Below the pieces are notes generated by a model. It saw nothing but the letters and a program-made list of their open reading frames with translations. It was not told where the DNA came from and made no database searches. The position numbers and the translations under genes are program-made. A stretch of DNA of 64,000 nucleotides from Alteromonadaceae bacterium 2753L.S.0a.02 (GTDB lineage Bacteria; Pseudomonadota; Gammaproteobacteria; Pseudomonadales; Cellvibrionaceae), in assembly GCA_007827375.1 (NCBI GenBank), contig VISH01000002.1, positions 3,559,001-3,623,000 on the forward strand, in the 5' to 3' direction. Shown piece after piece: positions 44,779 through 56,046 of this stretch (position 1 is its first letter; every line of letters starts with the position of its first letter).

Positions 44779-46257
44779 TCATTCGACCCAATCAACCGCT
44801 GAGAATAAAGCGCGCGCTTTATTCATGGTCTCCTTCCATTCCAACTCGGGTTGAGAGTCGGCAACCACGCCGGCACCGGCCTGTATGTAAATTTTTTCGT
44901 CTTTAATTACCGCGGTGCGAATAGCGATTGCGGTATCCATATTGCCGTTCCAGGCGAGATAGCCAATGGCACCGCCATAAATTCCGCGCTTTACGGGCTC
45001 GAGTTCATCGATAATCTCCATAGCGCGGATTTTGGGCGCACCCGATAGGGTGCCCGCTGGCAGTGCCGCGCGCAGCACATCGATGGCATCCAACCCTGGT
45101 TTAAGGCGCCCAGTAACATTGGAGGTGATGTGCATCACATGGGAAAACCGCTCAACAACCATTTTTTCGGTTAATTTTACCGAGCCGATTTTTGCGACAC
45201 GACCAACATCATTGCGCCCCAAATCGATGAGCATAAGATGCTCTGCGATCTCTTTAGGGTCTGCGATTAACTCTGCTTCAAGCGCTTTATCTTCCGCTTC
45301 ATCGTAGCCCCGGCGTCGTGTACCGGCAATGGGGCGTACGGTCATTTCGCCATCTTCAAGTCGAGCCAGGATTTCCGGGCTGGACCCCACCACATGGTGG
45401 TCGCCCATGTTCATGAAATACATATAGGGTGACGGATTTAAGCAACGTAACGCGCGGTACAGGTTAATGGGCTGCGCTTTGAATTCGTGAGAAAGACGCT
45501 GCGCCAACACCACCTGCATGGTATCACCGGCGAGAATATATTCTTTAATGCGCTCCACATCTGCTAAATAGTTATCCCGCCCGTAACTTGAATTAAATTT
45601 CGCTTCACATCGGGTCAAACCACCCAAAGCTGGCATACCGGGCATGGCGGGCACTTCGCTTAATCCACCCGCCAGCGCTTTTTCCAGTTCGTCGAGGCGC
45701 GTTTCAGCTTTCTCAAGACCGTCTTGTTCGCGAGAGTCTGCCAGCACGATCAAATGCAATTTGCCTTGCAAGTTGTCGAATACCAGGACTTCGTCAGACA
45801 CTGTAAGCAATATTTCAGGCGTGCCGATTTCGTCGTGCGGTGCCGAATTGGCGAGTTTGGGTTCCACGTAGCGCACGCAATCGTAGCTGAAATAGCCCAC
45901 CAAACCGCCATTGAAGCTCGGTAAACCGGGCACTTCAGCCACTTTAAAGGTTTGCTGCCATTGCTTTACAAATTGCAGTGGATCATCGCAAGTATGTTCA
46001 TCGACCAGATTTGCACCAGCAAACAGTTTGACTTGCTTACCGCGCACTTCCATGCGTTCGTGGGCAGGCAAACCAATGATGGAATAGCGGCCCCATTTCT
46101 CACCGCCCTGTACCGATTCGAAGAGATAAGAGTATGGACCGTTTGCGAGTTTCAGGTAACTTGAGAGGGGAGTTTCTGTATCGGCAAGCACTTCGCGGCG
46201 CACCGGGATACGGTTGTAACCTTTGCCGGCCAACTTCTGGAATTGTTCGGGTGTCAT
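44779..46257 (-). CDS. trpE: Anthranilate synthase component I
   Basis: 492 residues. It converts chorismate to anthranilate with ammonia from TrpG. The chorismate-binding core is intact: [48 protein letters not shown] and [14 protein letters not shown]. The feedback-binding [13 protein letters not shown] element reads [14 protein letters not shown]. It follows rpe on the minus strand, as often in pseudomonads with rpe-gph-trpE, but gph is absent here. The gap to trpG is filled by the prs genes and the DUF1631 gene. Confidence 0.95.
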   Translation of the reverse strand: MTPEQFQKLAGKGYNRIPVRREVLADTETPLSSYLKLANGPYSYLFESVQGGEKWGRYSIIGLPAHERMEVRGKQVKLFAGANLVDEHTCDDPLQFVKQWQQTFKVAEVPGLPSFNGGLVGYFSYDCVRYVEPKLANSAPHDEIGTPEILLTVSDEVLVFDNLQGKLHLIVLADSREQDGLEKAETRLDELEKALAGGLSEVPAMPGMPALGGLTRCEAKFNSSYGRDNYLADVERIKEYILAGDTMQVVLAQRLSHEFKAQPINLYRALRCLNPSPYMYFMNMGDHHVVGSSPEILARLEDGEMTVRPIAGTRRRGYDEAEDKALEAELIADPKEIAEHLMLIDLGRNDVGRVAKIGSVKLTEKMVVERFSHVMHITSNVTGRLKPGLDAIDVLRAALPAGTLSGAPKIRAMEIIDELEPVKRGIYGGAIGYLAWNGNMDTAIAIRTAVIKDEKIYIQAGAGVVADSQPELEWKETMNKARALFSAVDWVE

Positions 46258-46375
46258 AGCGGGATAACCTAATCGTTCGTGAAATTAAGGGAGTTAAAGC
46301 GTTTTATTTCTAGCCGTTACGCCAGCGCTCTTTTAATAAAATCCCGTACACGAAATGACGTTTTAACATGAATGG

Positions 46376-47080
46376 TTACCGACCCGTTGAAGCAGCCGCT
46401 AGTTTATCACGCATTGCCGTAATTACGGCGTGATAGTTGTCAGCTCCGAAAATTGCTGAGCCGGCAACAAAGGTATCAACACCCGCCTCGGCAAGTGCCT
46501 GGATATTCTCGAGGTTTACGCCGCCGTCGACTTCCAACCTGGCATTAGAGCCCCTGTCGTTGAGATAGTTGCGCGCCTGCACAATTTTGTCGAGCACATA
46601 GGGAATGAACTTTTGGCCACCAAACCCAGGGTTGACCGACATTAGCAACAACATATCGAGCTGTTCGGCAACGCATTCGATGACTTCAACTGGTGTTGCC
46701 GGGTTGAGCACCAAGCCTGTTTTACAACCGAAGTCACGGGCAAGTTGAAGCGACCGATCGACATGGCGTGATGCTTCGGGGTGAAAGGTAATGTAACTCG
46801 CACCAGCTTTGGCGAATTTTTCAATGAGTTCGTCAACCGGCTCAACCATGAGATGCACATCGATTGGTGCGGTTACGCCGTAATCGCGAAGTGCCTTACA
46901 AATCATGGGGCCAAAGCTCATGTTGGGTACATAGTGATTGTCCATCACATCAAAATGCACCATATCAGCGCCGGCCTCCAGAACTTCGCTGACTTCCTCG
47001 CCAAGTCGCGCCAAATCTGCCGCCAAAATGGAAGCTGCTATGCTAAATGTATTGCGACCCGCTGAATCGGTTGCGTTCAT
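46376..47080 (-). CDS. rpe: Ribulose-phosphate 3-epimerase
   Basis: 234 residues. It interconverts ribulose-5-P and xylulose-5-P in the pentose phosphate pathway. Conserved metal and catalytic residues are seen in [47 protein letters not shown] and [11 protein letters not shown]. It lies upstream of trpE and is divergent from the DUF3530 gene, 50 bp away. Confidence 0.95.
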   Translation of the reverse strand: MNATDSAGRNTFSIAASILAADLARLGEEVSEVLEAGADMVHFDVMDNHYVPNMSFGPMICKALRDYGVTAPIDVHLMVEPVDELIEKFAKAGASYITFHPEASRHVDRSLQLARDFGCKTGLVLNPATPVEVIECVAEQLDMLLLMSVNPGFGGQKFIPYVLDKIVQARNYLNDRGSNARLEVDGGVNLENIQALAEAGVDTFVAGSAIFGADNYHAVITAMRDKLAAASTGR

Positions 47081-47130
47081 CGATGACCTCTCTGGCCTGC
47101 TCCAGATATTTGACGCGCATTGTACTGAAT

Positions 47131-48219
47131 ATGGCGAAACCTCTAAACCGGTATTTACCCAGCTGGCTTACCAGATGCTTGGCACTTTACCTTGGGTTAC
47201 AAATCGGCCTGAGTAACGCACAAGCAGCGACTGAACAGCCAACAACCAACCCCACTAAGCCCGCATCCCAGCCTCCGGCCGCAGAAGACACAATACCACC
47301 GATAAGCGCACCGGATATTTACCAGCAACAATTAACTTTGTTAGCCGCAGAACTGAAAAACAAAAACTTAGTGTGGTTAACCGCAAACAATGAAAAATTC
47401 CCGGCGCTTTGGCAACCCGACACCAGTGGTAATCCCTTCGGGGCTGTTTTAATCGTTCACGGCGCAGGCCAGACCGTGGATTGGCCAAGCACCGTTAAGC
47501 ATTTACGCAATACTCTGGGGGATTACGGCTGGGCAACACTTTCCATCGCACTGCCAGACCCAGTGGCACCAGCCGCTCCTGAGAGGCCTGAAAATGACGA
47601 CCAAGAGTTGCATACAGTGAATGAGGATTCATCAGACAAGCCTAAAGACACGGAACAAAACAATAATAACGCGGCCGAAAAAGCCCCGACCAACAGTGTC
47701 GAAACCAAGGTTACAGCACGCATAAAAGCCGCGATGGACTACCTCAATTCAAAAGGCCAATACAATATCGTATTTGCCGGAGAGGGGCTGGGCGCAGCTC
47801 GGGTAACCCACTATCTGCAGAGTATTAGCCGCGAATTTCCCGCCAAACTGAACAAACAAAAAGTCTCGAGCAAAACATCCAAAGCCATTATCAGGCGCCC
47901 GGTTAGAGCCTTGATATTAATGAATGCGCGCAATGAAATTCCCTTCGACCCCGAAATCGGCGATAGCAAAATATACGATTGGTTTAACGACACCGGGCTG
48001 CCAATACTCGATATTTACTTTGGTAACCATTACCTCGATGACATCGAACCAGAAGAGCGCAAAAAAGCAGCGCGACGCTTGCGTCTTGAGCACTATATAC
48101 AAGTGTCTTTGTTGGAATCCCCCACCCAAATGAGTAACGGCGAAACACCCCTAAGCCGCCGTGTGCGAGGTTTTCTGAGCAAATACGCTAAAGGTGTTGA
48201 GTTGGGGGGTAAGCGTTGA
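47131..48219 (+). CDS. DUF3530-family exported alpha/beta-hydrolase-like protein
   Basis: 362 residues from the ATG at 47131; the frame is open upstream but overlaps the rpe start region. A signal peptide ([16 protein letters not shown]) precedes a Thr/Pro-rich spacer. [17 protein letters not shown] and [18 protein letters not shown] resemble an alpha/beta-hydrolase, the second in the nucleophile-elbow position but with Glu instead of Ser. DUF3530 proteins are of unknown function. An acidic, Asn-rich insert (about 150-205) is present. Confidence 0.82.
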   Translation: MAKPLNRYLPSWLTRCLALYLGLQIGLSNAQAATEQPTTNPTKPASQPPAAEDTIPPISAPDIYQQQLTLLAAELKNKNLVWLTANNEKFPALWQPDTSGNPFGAVLIVHGAGQTVDWPSTVKHLRNTLGDYGWATLSIALPDPVAPAAPERPENDDQELHTVNEDSSDKPKDTEQNNNNAAEKAPTNSVETKVTARIKAAMDYLNSKGQYNIVFAGEGLGAARVTHYLQSISREFPAKLNKQKVSSKTSKAIIRRPVRALILMNARNEIPFDPEIGDSKIYDWFNDTGLPILDIYFGNHYLDDIEPEERKKAARRLRLEHYIQVSLLESPTQMSNGETPLSRRVRGFLSKYAKGVELGGKR

Positions 48220-48889
48220 GCCGGTCACTGAGCTCAGCAAGGCGTTGCGGAGTGCCCACGTCAAGCCAGTAACCTCCATAGGTCTCACCGCTGAGCCGGT
48301 GTTGGGTAATCAGCCAGTCGAAATATTCCTTGAGCGGAAAACGCTCGCGCCTTTGGGGATAAGCCGCAAACACTCCCGGGTCTAACAGGCTCAAGCCACT
48401 GAAAGTGAATGTTTCTGCACCGCCCGGTACTTTGATAAATTCATTTTCCAGTTCGAAGTCGCCTGATTTATGGTGTTCCGGGTTGTTTACCAGCACCAGA
48501 TGCCCAGCCGATCGCCACAATGGAAAGCGCAACAACTTTGGCAACGGAAAGTCTGTCCAAATATCACCATTCACAAGTAGCACCGCCCGTTCACCTAATA
48601 AAGGCAACGCCGCGTTAATTGCACCACCCGTCTCCAAAGGCTCGGGCTCGACTGAGTACCGCAGACTCACATTAAATTGTCTGCCATCACCCAGAGCCGA
48701 CATAATTTGTTCGCCCAAATGAGCGACGTTAATCACAATGTCTTCGATACCCGCAGCGCACAATTTCAGTATCTGCCATTCGATGAGGCTCCTGCCAGCC
48801 ACCTGCAACAGTGGCTTGGGTGTGCGATCTGTGAGTGGCCGCATTCGTCTGCCCTCGCCGGCGGCGAGAATCATTGCGCGTTTAATCAT
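48188..48889 (-). CDS. murU: N-acetylmuramate alpha-1-phosphate uridylyltransferase
   Basis: 233 residues. The nucleotidyltransferase motif AMILAAGEGRRMRPLTDRTP, then KPLLQV, plus LVNGDIWTDF and YWLDVGTPQRL, identify a sugar-1-P uridylyltransferase. Together with amgK, whose stop overlaps its start, it makes UDP-MurNAc from recycled MurNAc, bypassing the fosfomycin target. Its 3' end overlaps that of the convergent DUF3530 gene by about 30 bp. The assignment rests on the amgK-murU/lptD neighbourhood, which is conserved in Pseudomonas-like bacteria. Confidence 0.92.
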   Translation of the reverse strand: MIKRAMILAAGEGRRMRPLTDRTPKPLLQVAGRSLIEWQILKLCAAGIEDIVINVAHLGEQIMSALGDGRQFNVSLRYSVEPEPLETGGAINAALPLLGERAVLLVNGDIWTDFPLPKLLRFPLWRSAGHLVLVNNPEHHKSGDFELENEFIKVPGGAETFTFSGLSLLDPGVFAAYPQRRERFPLKEYFDWLITQHRLSGETYGGYWLDVGTPQRLAELSDRLNAYPPTQHL

Positions 48890-49967
48890 GGCGCATCCAG
48901 GGCTGTTGCAGAATCAATGGCCACAAGGCGGAATCGAACCATGCAATAAATTCCGATAGATCCGGGTAGCGCGCGGCCACACTGCGAACATAATGGATTA
49001 CCAGCGGTAAATCGTTTAGGTACGCTTGCTTGCCATCGCGCAGCCACAACCGGGAAAATATTCCTAAAACTTTGATATGGCGCTGCAAGCCCATCCAGTC
49101 AAACCACTGCTCAAAATCCTCGAAAGTGGTGGCTTGCGGCAATAAACCATCGCCGATAGCCAGGGCGAAATAATTCTTAAGCCAGCCTTCCACGCGCGTT
49201 TGTGGCCATGCGATATAGCAGTCGCGAAGCAACGAGACGAGATCGTAGCTAATTGGCCCCACCAGGGCATCCTGAAAATCGATTACCCCAAAGGGTTGTG
49301 ACTCGCGATAAATCAGATTACGCGAATGGTAATCGCGGTGCACAATAACCTGGGGTTGCTGAAGCGCCGAGTTTTGTAGTTGCATAAAAAAGCGATGGAT
49401 CAGAGAAAGTTCCGTTTCGCTCATTTTATACCCCAATAATTGGGGCACAAACCATTCACAAAAGAGTGCCATTTCGCGCTGCAATTCTGCAGCATCGTAG
49501 CGAGGCAGTGGAATTTGATGGATCGGGCATTTTTGCAAGGTGTTTAAAACAGCTACTGCGCGAACATACAGCGTATCGGCTGTCTCACTATTGAGACGGT
49601 CCAATAGCAATTGCTCCCCCAGATCCTCGAGCAATAAAAAACCATTGTCGATATCAAACGCGAAAACTTCCGGCGTGGCCAATCCCTGGGATTTTAAAAA
49701 TCTTGCAATCTGCACAAACTCACGGTTTTTTTCTGTTGCGGGTGGCGCCCAAACGGCCAGTAAACTCGTATTGCGAGCGCTATTGCAGAAGCGAAAATAG
49801 CGTCGAAAGCCCGCGTCTCCACCCAGCGGCGACCAGCTGCCAAGCCGTTCGTCTTCACCTCCAACACCTAAATCGTGAAGCTGTCGAAGCACCCATTCCT
49901 GCAATTGTTCGATAATTTTCTGCTGTTGCAATTTTGCAACCGCCAACGCCTTTTCCCCTGCAGCCAC
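48882..49967 (-). CDS. amgK: N-acetylmuramate/N-acetylglucosamine anomeric kinase
   Basis: 361 residues. A phosphotransferase (APH-like) fold: LGGDAGFRRYFRF at the start, LLEDLGEQLLLDRL, the catalytic loop VIVHRDYHSRNLIY and the metal-binding VIDFQDALVGPISYDLVSLL. AmgK phosphorylates the anomeric position of MurNAc/GlcNAc for cell-wall recycling, then MurU acts. It starts with GTG behind a strong AGGAGG and is divergent from lptD. The overlap with murU indicates an operon. Confidence 0.93.
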   Translation of the reverse strand: MAAGEKALAVAKLQQQKIIEQLQEWVLRQLHDLGVGGEDERLGSWSPLGGDAGFRRYFRFCNSARNTSLLAVWAPPATEKNREFVQIARFLKSQGLATPEVFAFDIDNGFLLLEDLGEQLLLDRLNSETADTLYVRAVAVLNTLQKCPIHQIPLPRYDAAELQREMALFCEWFVPQLLGYKMSETELSLIHRFFMQLQNSALQQPQVIVHRDYHSRNLIYRESQPFGVIDFQDALVGPISYDLVSLLRDCYIAWPQTRVEGWLKNYFALAIGDGLLPQATTFEDFEQWFDWMGLQRHIKVLGIFSRLWLRDGKQAYLNDLPLVIHYVRSVAARYPDLSEFIAWFDSALWPLILQQPWMRHD

Positions 49968-50075
49968 CCTTCCTCCTGCAACACTTGTTTACGTTTGGCA
50001 ATGTACTAATCACCGCGACATCAGTAGAATTTGCGACCTAAAAAAATACAGCCCAAATTGTTCGGAAAGTCCAGT

Positions 50076-52532
50076 ATGCCCAAGCCTCCTGCTCGCCACA
50101 AGCGCCCCCGACTGTACCGCAGAGCAGAATATAGGTCGATACTGGGAATTTGTCTGAGCGTGACAGCGCTCTCTGGTGCGGCTCAAGAAACTTCCGAATT
50201 TCTGTACGATTGGCACCCCAAAGAAACACTCACTGAAGAGCAAAAAGAACAAGTGGGACCCGGCTGTGACGGCTTGTATATCGACCCCACCCGTGGAAAA
50301 TTTACCGCCGAAGACGATAACTACCGAGAAATACCCCTGGTCATAGAAGCGGACTCATCAGAGCTCAGAGAGGGTGAAGTAGCCGAATTGCGCGGCGATG
50401 TGCAAGTCACACAGGGAAGCCGCACCATCGGCGCAGACCGCATGATTTATAGCATCAGCGACGACACAGCCGCACTGGAGGGCAACGTCAGCATTCGTCA
50501 GCCTGGCCTGTTGTTGCGCGGCAGCGGAGCCAGCGCCAATGGCGTGGATCACTCGGCGGAATTTAATGAAGCGTTGTTCGTGTTGCATGAGCAGCACCTG
50601 CGAGGCGCGGCAACAACCATTCGGCAAACATCCGATAAAGTCATTGAATTGGAAAACGGCAGCTATACCAGTTGCGAACCCAACAACAAAACCTGGGTGC
50701 TCGAAGGGGAAAAAATAACTATCGATACCAATTCCAACTGGGGGGTTGGGCACAACGTTAAACTCAAAATACACGACATCCCGCTGATTTATTTACCTTA
50801 TATTACGTTCCCAGTTGGGGACGAGCGTAAAAGCGGTTTTCTATTTCCCTCTGTAAATATCAGCGAACGCAATGGTTTGGATGTCTCAACCCCCTACTAT
50901 TGGAATGCTGCCCCCAATTACGACATGACCATCACACCGCGCTACATCGGTAAGCGCGGCGGAATGCTGGAGCTGGAAGGTCGCCATTTAAGCAAACAAT
51001 TTTCCAATCTCGCCAATGTGGCATTTCTCGCGAACGACCGGGGCGGCCGCATCCCGAACGTCGGCGATGCTGAAACTACTGAGCAGGCAGTGCCCTACAA
51101 GGGCGAAGATCGCTGGCTGGGACATTTTCACCAGAACGGCGGCCTCAGTCGCGGATGGTTTACCCAGGTGGAATACACCCAGGTAAGCGATAACGACTAC
51201 TTTCGTGACTTGGGTACATCATCGTTTACCTTGCAAAACACCACTCACCTCGACCAGTCCTTTATCGCGGGTGTACAGCTCAATAACTGGCAGATTCGCG
51301 GTCTGGCGCAGGATTATCAGGTATTGCTCTACGATGTTAACGACCCCTACCAACGCCTGCCACAGATAAATATTGATGGCAATTACCAGCTCGGCGAAGT
51401 GACTACCGTACTGAAACACGAACTCACACGCTTTGATCATGGCGACAATTATTGGCGCGACGGCCGCGCAATCATCAAAGGTTCACGGCTCAACACCGAT
51501 TATCGAATTGCCACCAACCAACGCCTTAGCTGGGGTTTCTTCCAACCGCAACTCGGGGTGCAATCGTTGCACTACCAGTTCGACGAAGACACTATCTCTG
51601 CAACCGCCAACAGTCACCCCACCCTGGTCACGTCCATGGGGAGCCTGGACACCGGCCTGATTTTCGAGCACCCAGGCGGCAAAATACTGCAAACACTGGA
51701 GCCCCGAATTTTCTACCTGTACCGCAGTTACACAGACCATTCAGAGTTGTTCGGTATCACCGATGATGGCCAAAATGTAAATTTTGATACAAGCGCGCGC
51801 ACCTTTTCGTACGCACAGTTATATCGCGATTCACGGTTTATCGGCGGTGACCGCCTCGGCGACGCCAACCGCATGACCGTGGGGCTCACCTCTAATTGGT
51901 CTGACCAAGCCAGCAACGAGGAGTACTTCAGCATCAGTCTGGGGCAAATTATCTATTTTGACGATCAACGGGTGTCGCTAAACGAAGGCACCACCACTGT
52001 TGAAAAATCAGAATTCGCAGGCGATATGCGGCTGCGCCTTGGCAGCATTGGGCGTCTCTACGCCAACGCGGTTTATGACAGCGAAGAAGGTCTTTTTAAT
52101 CGTGGTGGGAGTGGTATCCAAATCGCCACCGCTAACGCGCAGTCACTGTTTAATCTGGGCTACAACTACATTCGTCGTGAGACTGCCAGCAGTACAGGTA
52201 TCGACCAAATTGACACGTCGTTTGTTACCCCGGTTAGTAAACAATGGCACCTCATGGGTCGCTACAACTACGATTTTGGTTCGAAAACGGAACTGGAGAC
52301 CTTTGTGGGGCTCGAATACAACGACTGCTGTTATCGCATACGCCTCTTGGCGCGTCGCTGGCTCGACAGTAATATAGCGCCCCTCGCAGAATCCAGTGAG
52401 CCTCTGTATGATTCGGGCTTATTTTTTTACTTCAACCTAAAAGGTCTTGGAAGCTCCGGCGAACGTGTAAATGCCATTTTGGAAGACAGTATTTACGGCT
52501 ACCGCGAGCGCGAAAAATTCCTAAATCAGTAA
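50076..52532 (+). CDS. lptD: LPS-assembly protein LptD
   Basis: 818 residues from the ATG at 50076 behind GGAAAG; the frame is open 15 codons further upstream. A signal peptide ends near LSGAAQ. The N-terminal OstA-like domain shows VIEADSSELREGEVAELRGD, and the C-terminal part is a large beta barrel (HLMGRYNYDFGSKTELETF). The cysteines used for LptD disulfides are visible in GPGCDGLY, TSCEPN and NDCCYRIR. It inserts lipopolysaccharide into the outer membrane with LptE. It heads the lptD-surA-pdxA-rsmA-apaG-apaH run. Confidence 0.95.
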   Translation: MPKPPARHKRPRLYRRAEYRSILGICLSVTALSGAAQETSEFLYDWHPKETLTEEQKEQVGPGCDGLYIDPTRGKFTAEDDNYREIPLVIEADSSELREGEVAELRGDVQVTQGSRTIGADRMIYSISDDTAALEGNVSIRQPGLLLRGSGASANGVDHSAEFNEALFVLHEQHLRGAATTIRQTSDKVIELENGSYTSCEPNNKTWVLEGEKITIDTNSNWGVGHNVKLKIHDIPLIYLPYITFPVGDERKSGFLFPSVNISERNGLDVSTPYYWNAAPNYDMTITPRYIGKRGGMLELEGRHLSKQFSNLANVAFLANDRGGRIPNVGDAETTEQAVPYKGEDRWLGHFHQNGGLSRGWFTQVEYTQVSDNDYFRDLGTSSFTLQNTTHLDQSFIAGVQLNNWQIRGLAQDYQVLLYDVNDPYQRLPQINIDGNYQLGEVTTVLKHELTRFDHGDNYWRDGRAIIKGSRLNTDYRIATNQRLSWGFFQPQLGVQSLHYQFDEDTISATANSHPTLVTSMGSLDTGLIFEHPGGKILQTLEPRIFYLYRSYTDHSELFGITDDGQNVNFDTSARTFSYAQLYRDSRFIGGDRLGDANRMTVGLTSNWSDQASNEEYFSISLGQIIYFDDQRVSLNEGTTTVEKSEFAGDMRLRLGSIGRLYANAVYDSEEGLFNRGGSGIQIATANAQSLFNLGYNYIRRETASSTGIDQIDTSFVTPVSKQWHLMGRYNYDFGSKTELETFVGLEYNDCCYRIRLLARRWLDSNIAPLAESSEPLYDSGLFFYFNLKGLGSSGERVNAILEDSIYGYREREKFLNQ

Positions 52533-52540
52533 TAAGAAAC

Positions 52541-53836
52541 ATGCAACTGACCCAAAAATTGAGTTTTACCCTGCTGGCGCTTGTTGCGCTCTTTTCTATC
52601 TCTCCCAGTTACGGACAACCACAAATGCTTGATCGCGTTGTGGTCGTGGTCGATAAGTCGGTCATTACCCAAACCGAGCTCGACGAGCGCACTGAAAATA
52701 TTGCGTTGCGCGCATCTCAAGCCAATATGCGCCTGCCGCCGCGCGACGTGCTCCAAAAACAGGTGCTGGAGCAATTGATTTCCGAAACCTTACAACTCAA
52801 CATGGCCGAACGCTATGGCATCGAAATTTCTGATGCAGACCTGAACGGCGCCGTCGAGAATATTAAAGCGCAACGCGGCTGGGACCAGGAAACCTTCGAG
52901 CGCGAAATTCGCAACGAAGCTGCCACCATGAATGAATTCCGAGAAAACCTGCGACGCGAGATGATATTGCAGCGCGTGTCACAAGGTGTTGTGCGCGGGC
53001 GTATCCGAATTGCAGAGCAGGAAATAACCAACTTTTTAAAATCTGCAGATGCCCAGTTCTGGATTTCTCCCGATTACCGCCTTGGTCACATTCTCATCCC
53101 GCTGCCACCTTCCCCTACCACCGAGCAGGTGGCCACAGCAGAAAAGCGCGCCAATCGAATATTCAAGCAACTCAAGAACGGCGCCAACTTTGCTGAAATG
53201 GCAATTGCAGAATCCTCTGGGCCTTCGGCACTGCAAGGAGGCGATTTAGGCTACCGAAAATCTGGAGATCTGCCCACATTATTTGCCGACATTGCACCAA
53301 CCCTCGAAATTGGTGAAGTTGCCCCGCCTGCCCGCAGCCAAGCGGGTTTCCATATTTTAAAACTGCACGACAAACGCGGCGAAACCAAACAAATCGTGGC
53401 GCAATCCAAGGTACGACACATTCTGTTGAAGCCCTCTGCAATTCTTCCCAGCGAAAAAGCTCGTCAAAAATTGTTGGAATACCGTGAGCAAATCATGTCT
53501 GGCAAAGCCGATTTCGCCGAGCTCGCCAAAGATCACTCCGAAGACATTGGCTCGAAAATGTCGGGGGGAGATCTCGGCTGGACCGACCCGGCCAATTTTG
53601 TACCGGAATTTGCCGATGTTATAAATAAATCCGAAATCGGTGTAATCAGTGAACCCTTCGAAACTCAATTTGGATGGCATATTCTGGAAGTTCTCGACCG
53701 CCGCCAGGAAGATCTCACCGAAGACGCAATTCGTATGAAAGCAAGGCAATTGCTAACCAGCCGGCGCTTTGAAGATGAAACCCAAGTATGGCTTCAGGAA
53801 ATGCGCGACGAGGCGTTCATCGAAATTAAAATATAG
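52541..53836 (+). CDS. surA: Periplasmic chaperone and peptidyl-prolyl isomerase SurA
   Basis: 431 residues. A signal peptide (LALVALFSISPSYG) is followed by the SurA N-domain (LDRVVVVVDKSVITQTELDE) and two PpiC-type parvulin domains, the second marked by VRHILLKPSAILPSEKA, GGDLGWTDPANFVPEFADV and FETQFGWHILEV. SurA folds outer-membrane proteins, including LptD, whose gene ends eight bases upstream. Confidence 0.95.
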   Translation: MQLTQKLSFTLLALVALFSISPSYGQPQMLDRVVVVVDKSVITQTELDERTENIALRASQANMRLPPRDVLQKQVLEQLISETLQLNMAERYGIEISDADLNGAVENIKAQRGWDQETFEREIRNEAATMNEFRENLRREMILQRVSQGVVRGRIRIAEQEITNFLKSADAQFWISPDYRLGHILIPLPPSPTTEQVATAEKRANRIFKQLKNGANFAEMAIAESSGPSALQGGDLGYRKSGDLPTLFADIAPTLEIGEVAPPARSQAGFHILKLHDKRGETKQIVAQSKVRHILLKPSAILPSEKARQKLLEYREQIMSGKADFAELAKDHSEDIGSKMSGGDLGWTDPANFVPEFADVINKSEIGVISEPFETQFGWHILEVLDRRQEDLTEDAIRMKARQLLTSRRFEDETQVWLQEMRDEAFIEIKI

Positions 53837-53847
53837 TGAGGCCGTAA

Positions 53848-54831
53848 GTGCGAATAGCCCTAACTCCGGGCGAGCCCGCGGGCATAGGACCCGACCTCGC
53901 CGTTACCATCGCGCAGCAAAATCGCGGTTTTGAGCTCATTTGTATCGCTAACGGCGATATGTTGCAGCAGCGGGCAAAACGACTGAACTTGCCCCTAACC
54001 TTGCAACCCTTCAAGCAAGATACTGCAGCAAGCCATGGCGCCGGTGAATTGTGTTTTATCGACGTGCCAATCAGCGCCAAAGTTGAGCCAGGTGTTTTGA
54101 ACCGGGATAACGCCCATTATGTACTCGATACCCTGGCGCTGGCGGCGGGGGGCTGCCTCGATAATCGCTTTCAGGCGGTGGTAACTGGGCCGGTGCAAAA
54201 AAGCATTATCAATGACGCCGGTGTCCCTTTTTCGGGCCACACCGAATTCTTCGCGGAGAGAAGCAATACCCCCAAGGTCGTGATGATGCTCGCTACGGAG
54301 GGCTTGCGAGTCGCTTTGGCAACGACCCACCTGCCCCTAAAAGATGTCGCCGCTGTGATCACACAACACAGTCTCACCGAAATACTGACGATTTTACTTA
54401 ACGATCTAACGACTAAATTTGGGATCATCCAACCTAAAGTATTGGTGTGCGGGTTGAACCCCCATGCCGGTGAAGGTGGCCATCTGGGGCGCGAGGAAAT
54501 CGAAGTGATTATTCCTGTTCTTGACAGGTTTCGGGCACAAGGCGCCAATTTGTTAGGCCCCCTACCGGCAGATACCTTGTTCACCCCCAAACTGCTGGAA
54601 AGCGCCGATGCGGTGCTCGCCATGTATCACGATCAAGGCCTTCCCGTACTAAAACACAAGGGTTTCGGCAATGCGGTAAACATTACGCTGGGCTTGCCCT
54701 TCGTGCGCACATCGGTGGATCATGGTACAGCGCTCGACCTCGCTGGTAGCGGTGCTGCAGACCCTGGCAGCATGGAAGTGGCCATTCGTGAAGCAGTAAA
54801 TTTAGCCGCGAATCTCGAGGCCGGGCAGTGA
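53848..54831 (+). CDS. pdxA: 4-hydroxythreonine-4-phosphate dehydrogenase
   Basis: 327 residues, GTG start at 53848 behind GAGG. It oxidises 4-phospho-hydroxythreonine in pyridoxal-5-P biosynthesis. Motifs include [55 protein letters not shown] and [14 protein letters not shown] with the metal-binding histidines. It lies 11 bp after surA, and its stop overlaps the rsmA start (GTGA). Confidence 0.95.
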   Translation: MRIALTPGEPAGIGPDLAVTIAQQNRGFELICIANGDMLQQRAKRLNLPLTLQPFKQDTAASHGAGELCFIDVPISAKVEPGVLNRDNAHYVLDTLALAAGGCLDNRFQAVVTGPVQKSIINDAGVPFSGHTEFFAERSNTPKVVMMLATEGLRVALATTHLPLKDVAAVITQHSLTEILTILLNDLTTKFGIIQPKVLVCGLNPHAGEGGHLGREEIEVIIPVLDRFRAQGANLLGPLPADTLFTPKLLESADAVLAMYHDQGLPVLKHKGFGNAVNITLGLPFVRTSVDHGTALDLAGSGAADPGSMEVAIREAVNLAANLEAGQ

Positions 54832-55631
54832 GCAATCCTCCACTGTTCAATCATCGGGCACGCAAGCGGTTTGGCCAGAACTTCCTTCAGGATCAGGGCG
54901 TTATCAATGCTATTGTGCGCGCCATCGGGCCTCGGGACGGAGACAACCTGATAGAAATCGGACCGGGCAAGGGGGCCATCACCGCCCTATTGTTAGAGCA
55001 TTGCGAAAGACTCAAGGTTATCGAACTCGACCGAGATTTAATTCCAGGGTTGCTGGCACAATTTGTCAAATATCGAGATTTCAAAATCCATCAGGCCGAT
55101 GCTTTGAGCTTCGACTTTGCAACCCTGGCAACGCCCAACGATCCATTGCGAATTGTCGGCAATCTGCCCTACAACATTTCAACACCACTTATTTTTCACC
55201 TGCTGAGTTACCGCCACATCGTGGCAGATATGCACTTTATGTTGCAGAAAGAAGTGGTTGAGCGACTTGCGGCCGGTGCCGGAGATAAAAACTATGGCCG
55301 CCTGAGCATCATGGCCCAATATTACTGTGAGGTTGAAAACCTTTTCGAAGTTCCTCCAGAGTGTTTCGACCCTGCCCCCAAGGTTGATTCAGCCATTGTG
55401 CGGCTCACACCCTATAAAGTGTTGCCGTTGCAAGCACGCAACTTAAATCGCTTGGAAGTGTTGGTAAAAACCGCTTTTTCGCAACGACGTAAAACTTTGC
55501 GAAATTCACTAAAGACGCTTGCGATAGACTTCGATCACATTGACGTAGAAATCGACCTGGCGCAACGTGCAGAAAACCTGAGTCTGGAAGACTATGTTAA
55601 ATTAAGCAACGCTATCTGGCCCGAAGGTTAA
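54828..55631 (+). CDS. rsmA: 16S rRNA (adenine1518-N6/adenine1519-N6)-dimethyltransferase
   Basis: 267 residues, GTG start overlapping the pdxA stop. It dimethylates A1518 and A1519 of 16S rRNA late in 30S assembly. AdoMet motif I is [11 protein letters not shown], motif IV is [11 protein letters not shown], and the N-terminus [14 protein letters not shown] is characteristic of KsgA. Loss is known to give kasugamycin resistance. Confidence 0.96.
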   Translation: MSNPPLFNHRARKRFGQNFLQDQGVINAIVRAIGPRDGDNLIEIGPGKGAITALLLEHCERLKVIELDRDLIPGLLAQFVKYRDFKIHQADALSFDFATLATPNDPLRIVGNLPYNISTPLIFHLLSYRHIVADMHFMLQKEVVERLAAGAGDKNYGRLSIMAQYYCEVENLFEVPPECFDPAPKVDSAIVRLTPYKVLPLQARNLNRLEVLVKTAFSQRRKTLRNSLKTLAIDFDHIDVEIDLAQRAENLSLEDYVKLSNAIWPEG

Positions 55632-55638
55632 CGCATTT

Positions 55639-56034
55639 ATGACCAGCAATCTTTCTAGCGCAAAACGCAATTCAGTACAGGTGAAAGTCACTGCCAATTA
55701 TCTGGTTGAGCAATCACAACCCGCGAATCGCAAATTTGTATACAGCTACACCATCGAAATCCGTAATCAGGGAAACGAGCAGGTGCAGCTGTTAAGCCGA
55801 TATTGGCACATCACCGACGGTAATAATCAAGTACAGGAAGTACAAGGTGTGGGGGTTGTGGGAGAGCAACCGAAAATCAAACCGGGTGAAAGCTACACCT
55901 ACACCAGCGGTGCGGTACTGGAAACGCCTAGCGGACTGATGAAAGGGCACTACACGATGCTAAGCGACAACGGCACCCGTTTCGACGCCGAAATTCCCCC
56001 ATTTGCTTTGGTTCAACCGCAGGCGCTGCATTAA
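55639..56034 (+). CDS. apaG: ApaG protein
   Basis: 131 residues, the usual length. The fold is an immunoglobulin-like beta sandwich. Diagnostic stretches are FVYSYTIEIRNQGNEQVQLL, SRYWHITDGNNQVQEVQGVG, VVGEQPKIKPGESYTYTSG and GHYTMLSDNG. The function is not settled; it is constantly found between rsmA and apaH. Confidence 0.95.
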   Translation: MTSNLSSAKRNSVQVKVTANYLVEQSQPANRKFVYSYTIEIRNQGNEQVQLLSRYWHITDGNNQVQEVQGVGVVGEQPKIKPGESYTYTSGAVLETPSGLMKGHYTMLSDNGTRFDAEIPPFALVQPQALH

Positions 56035-56046
56035 TACGGTGACCCC

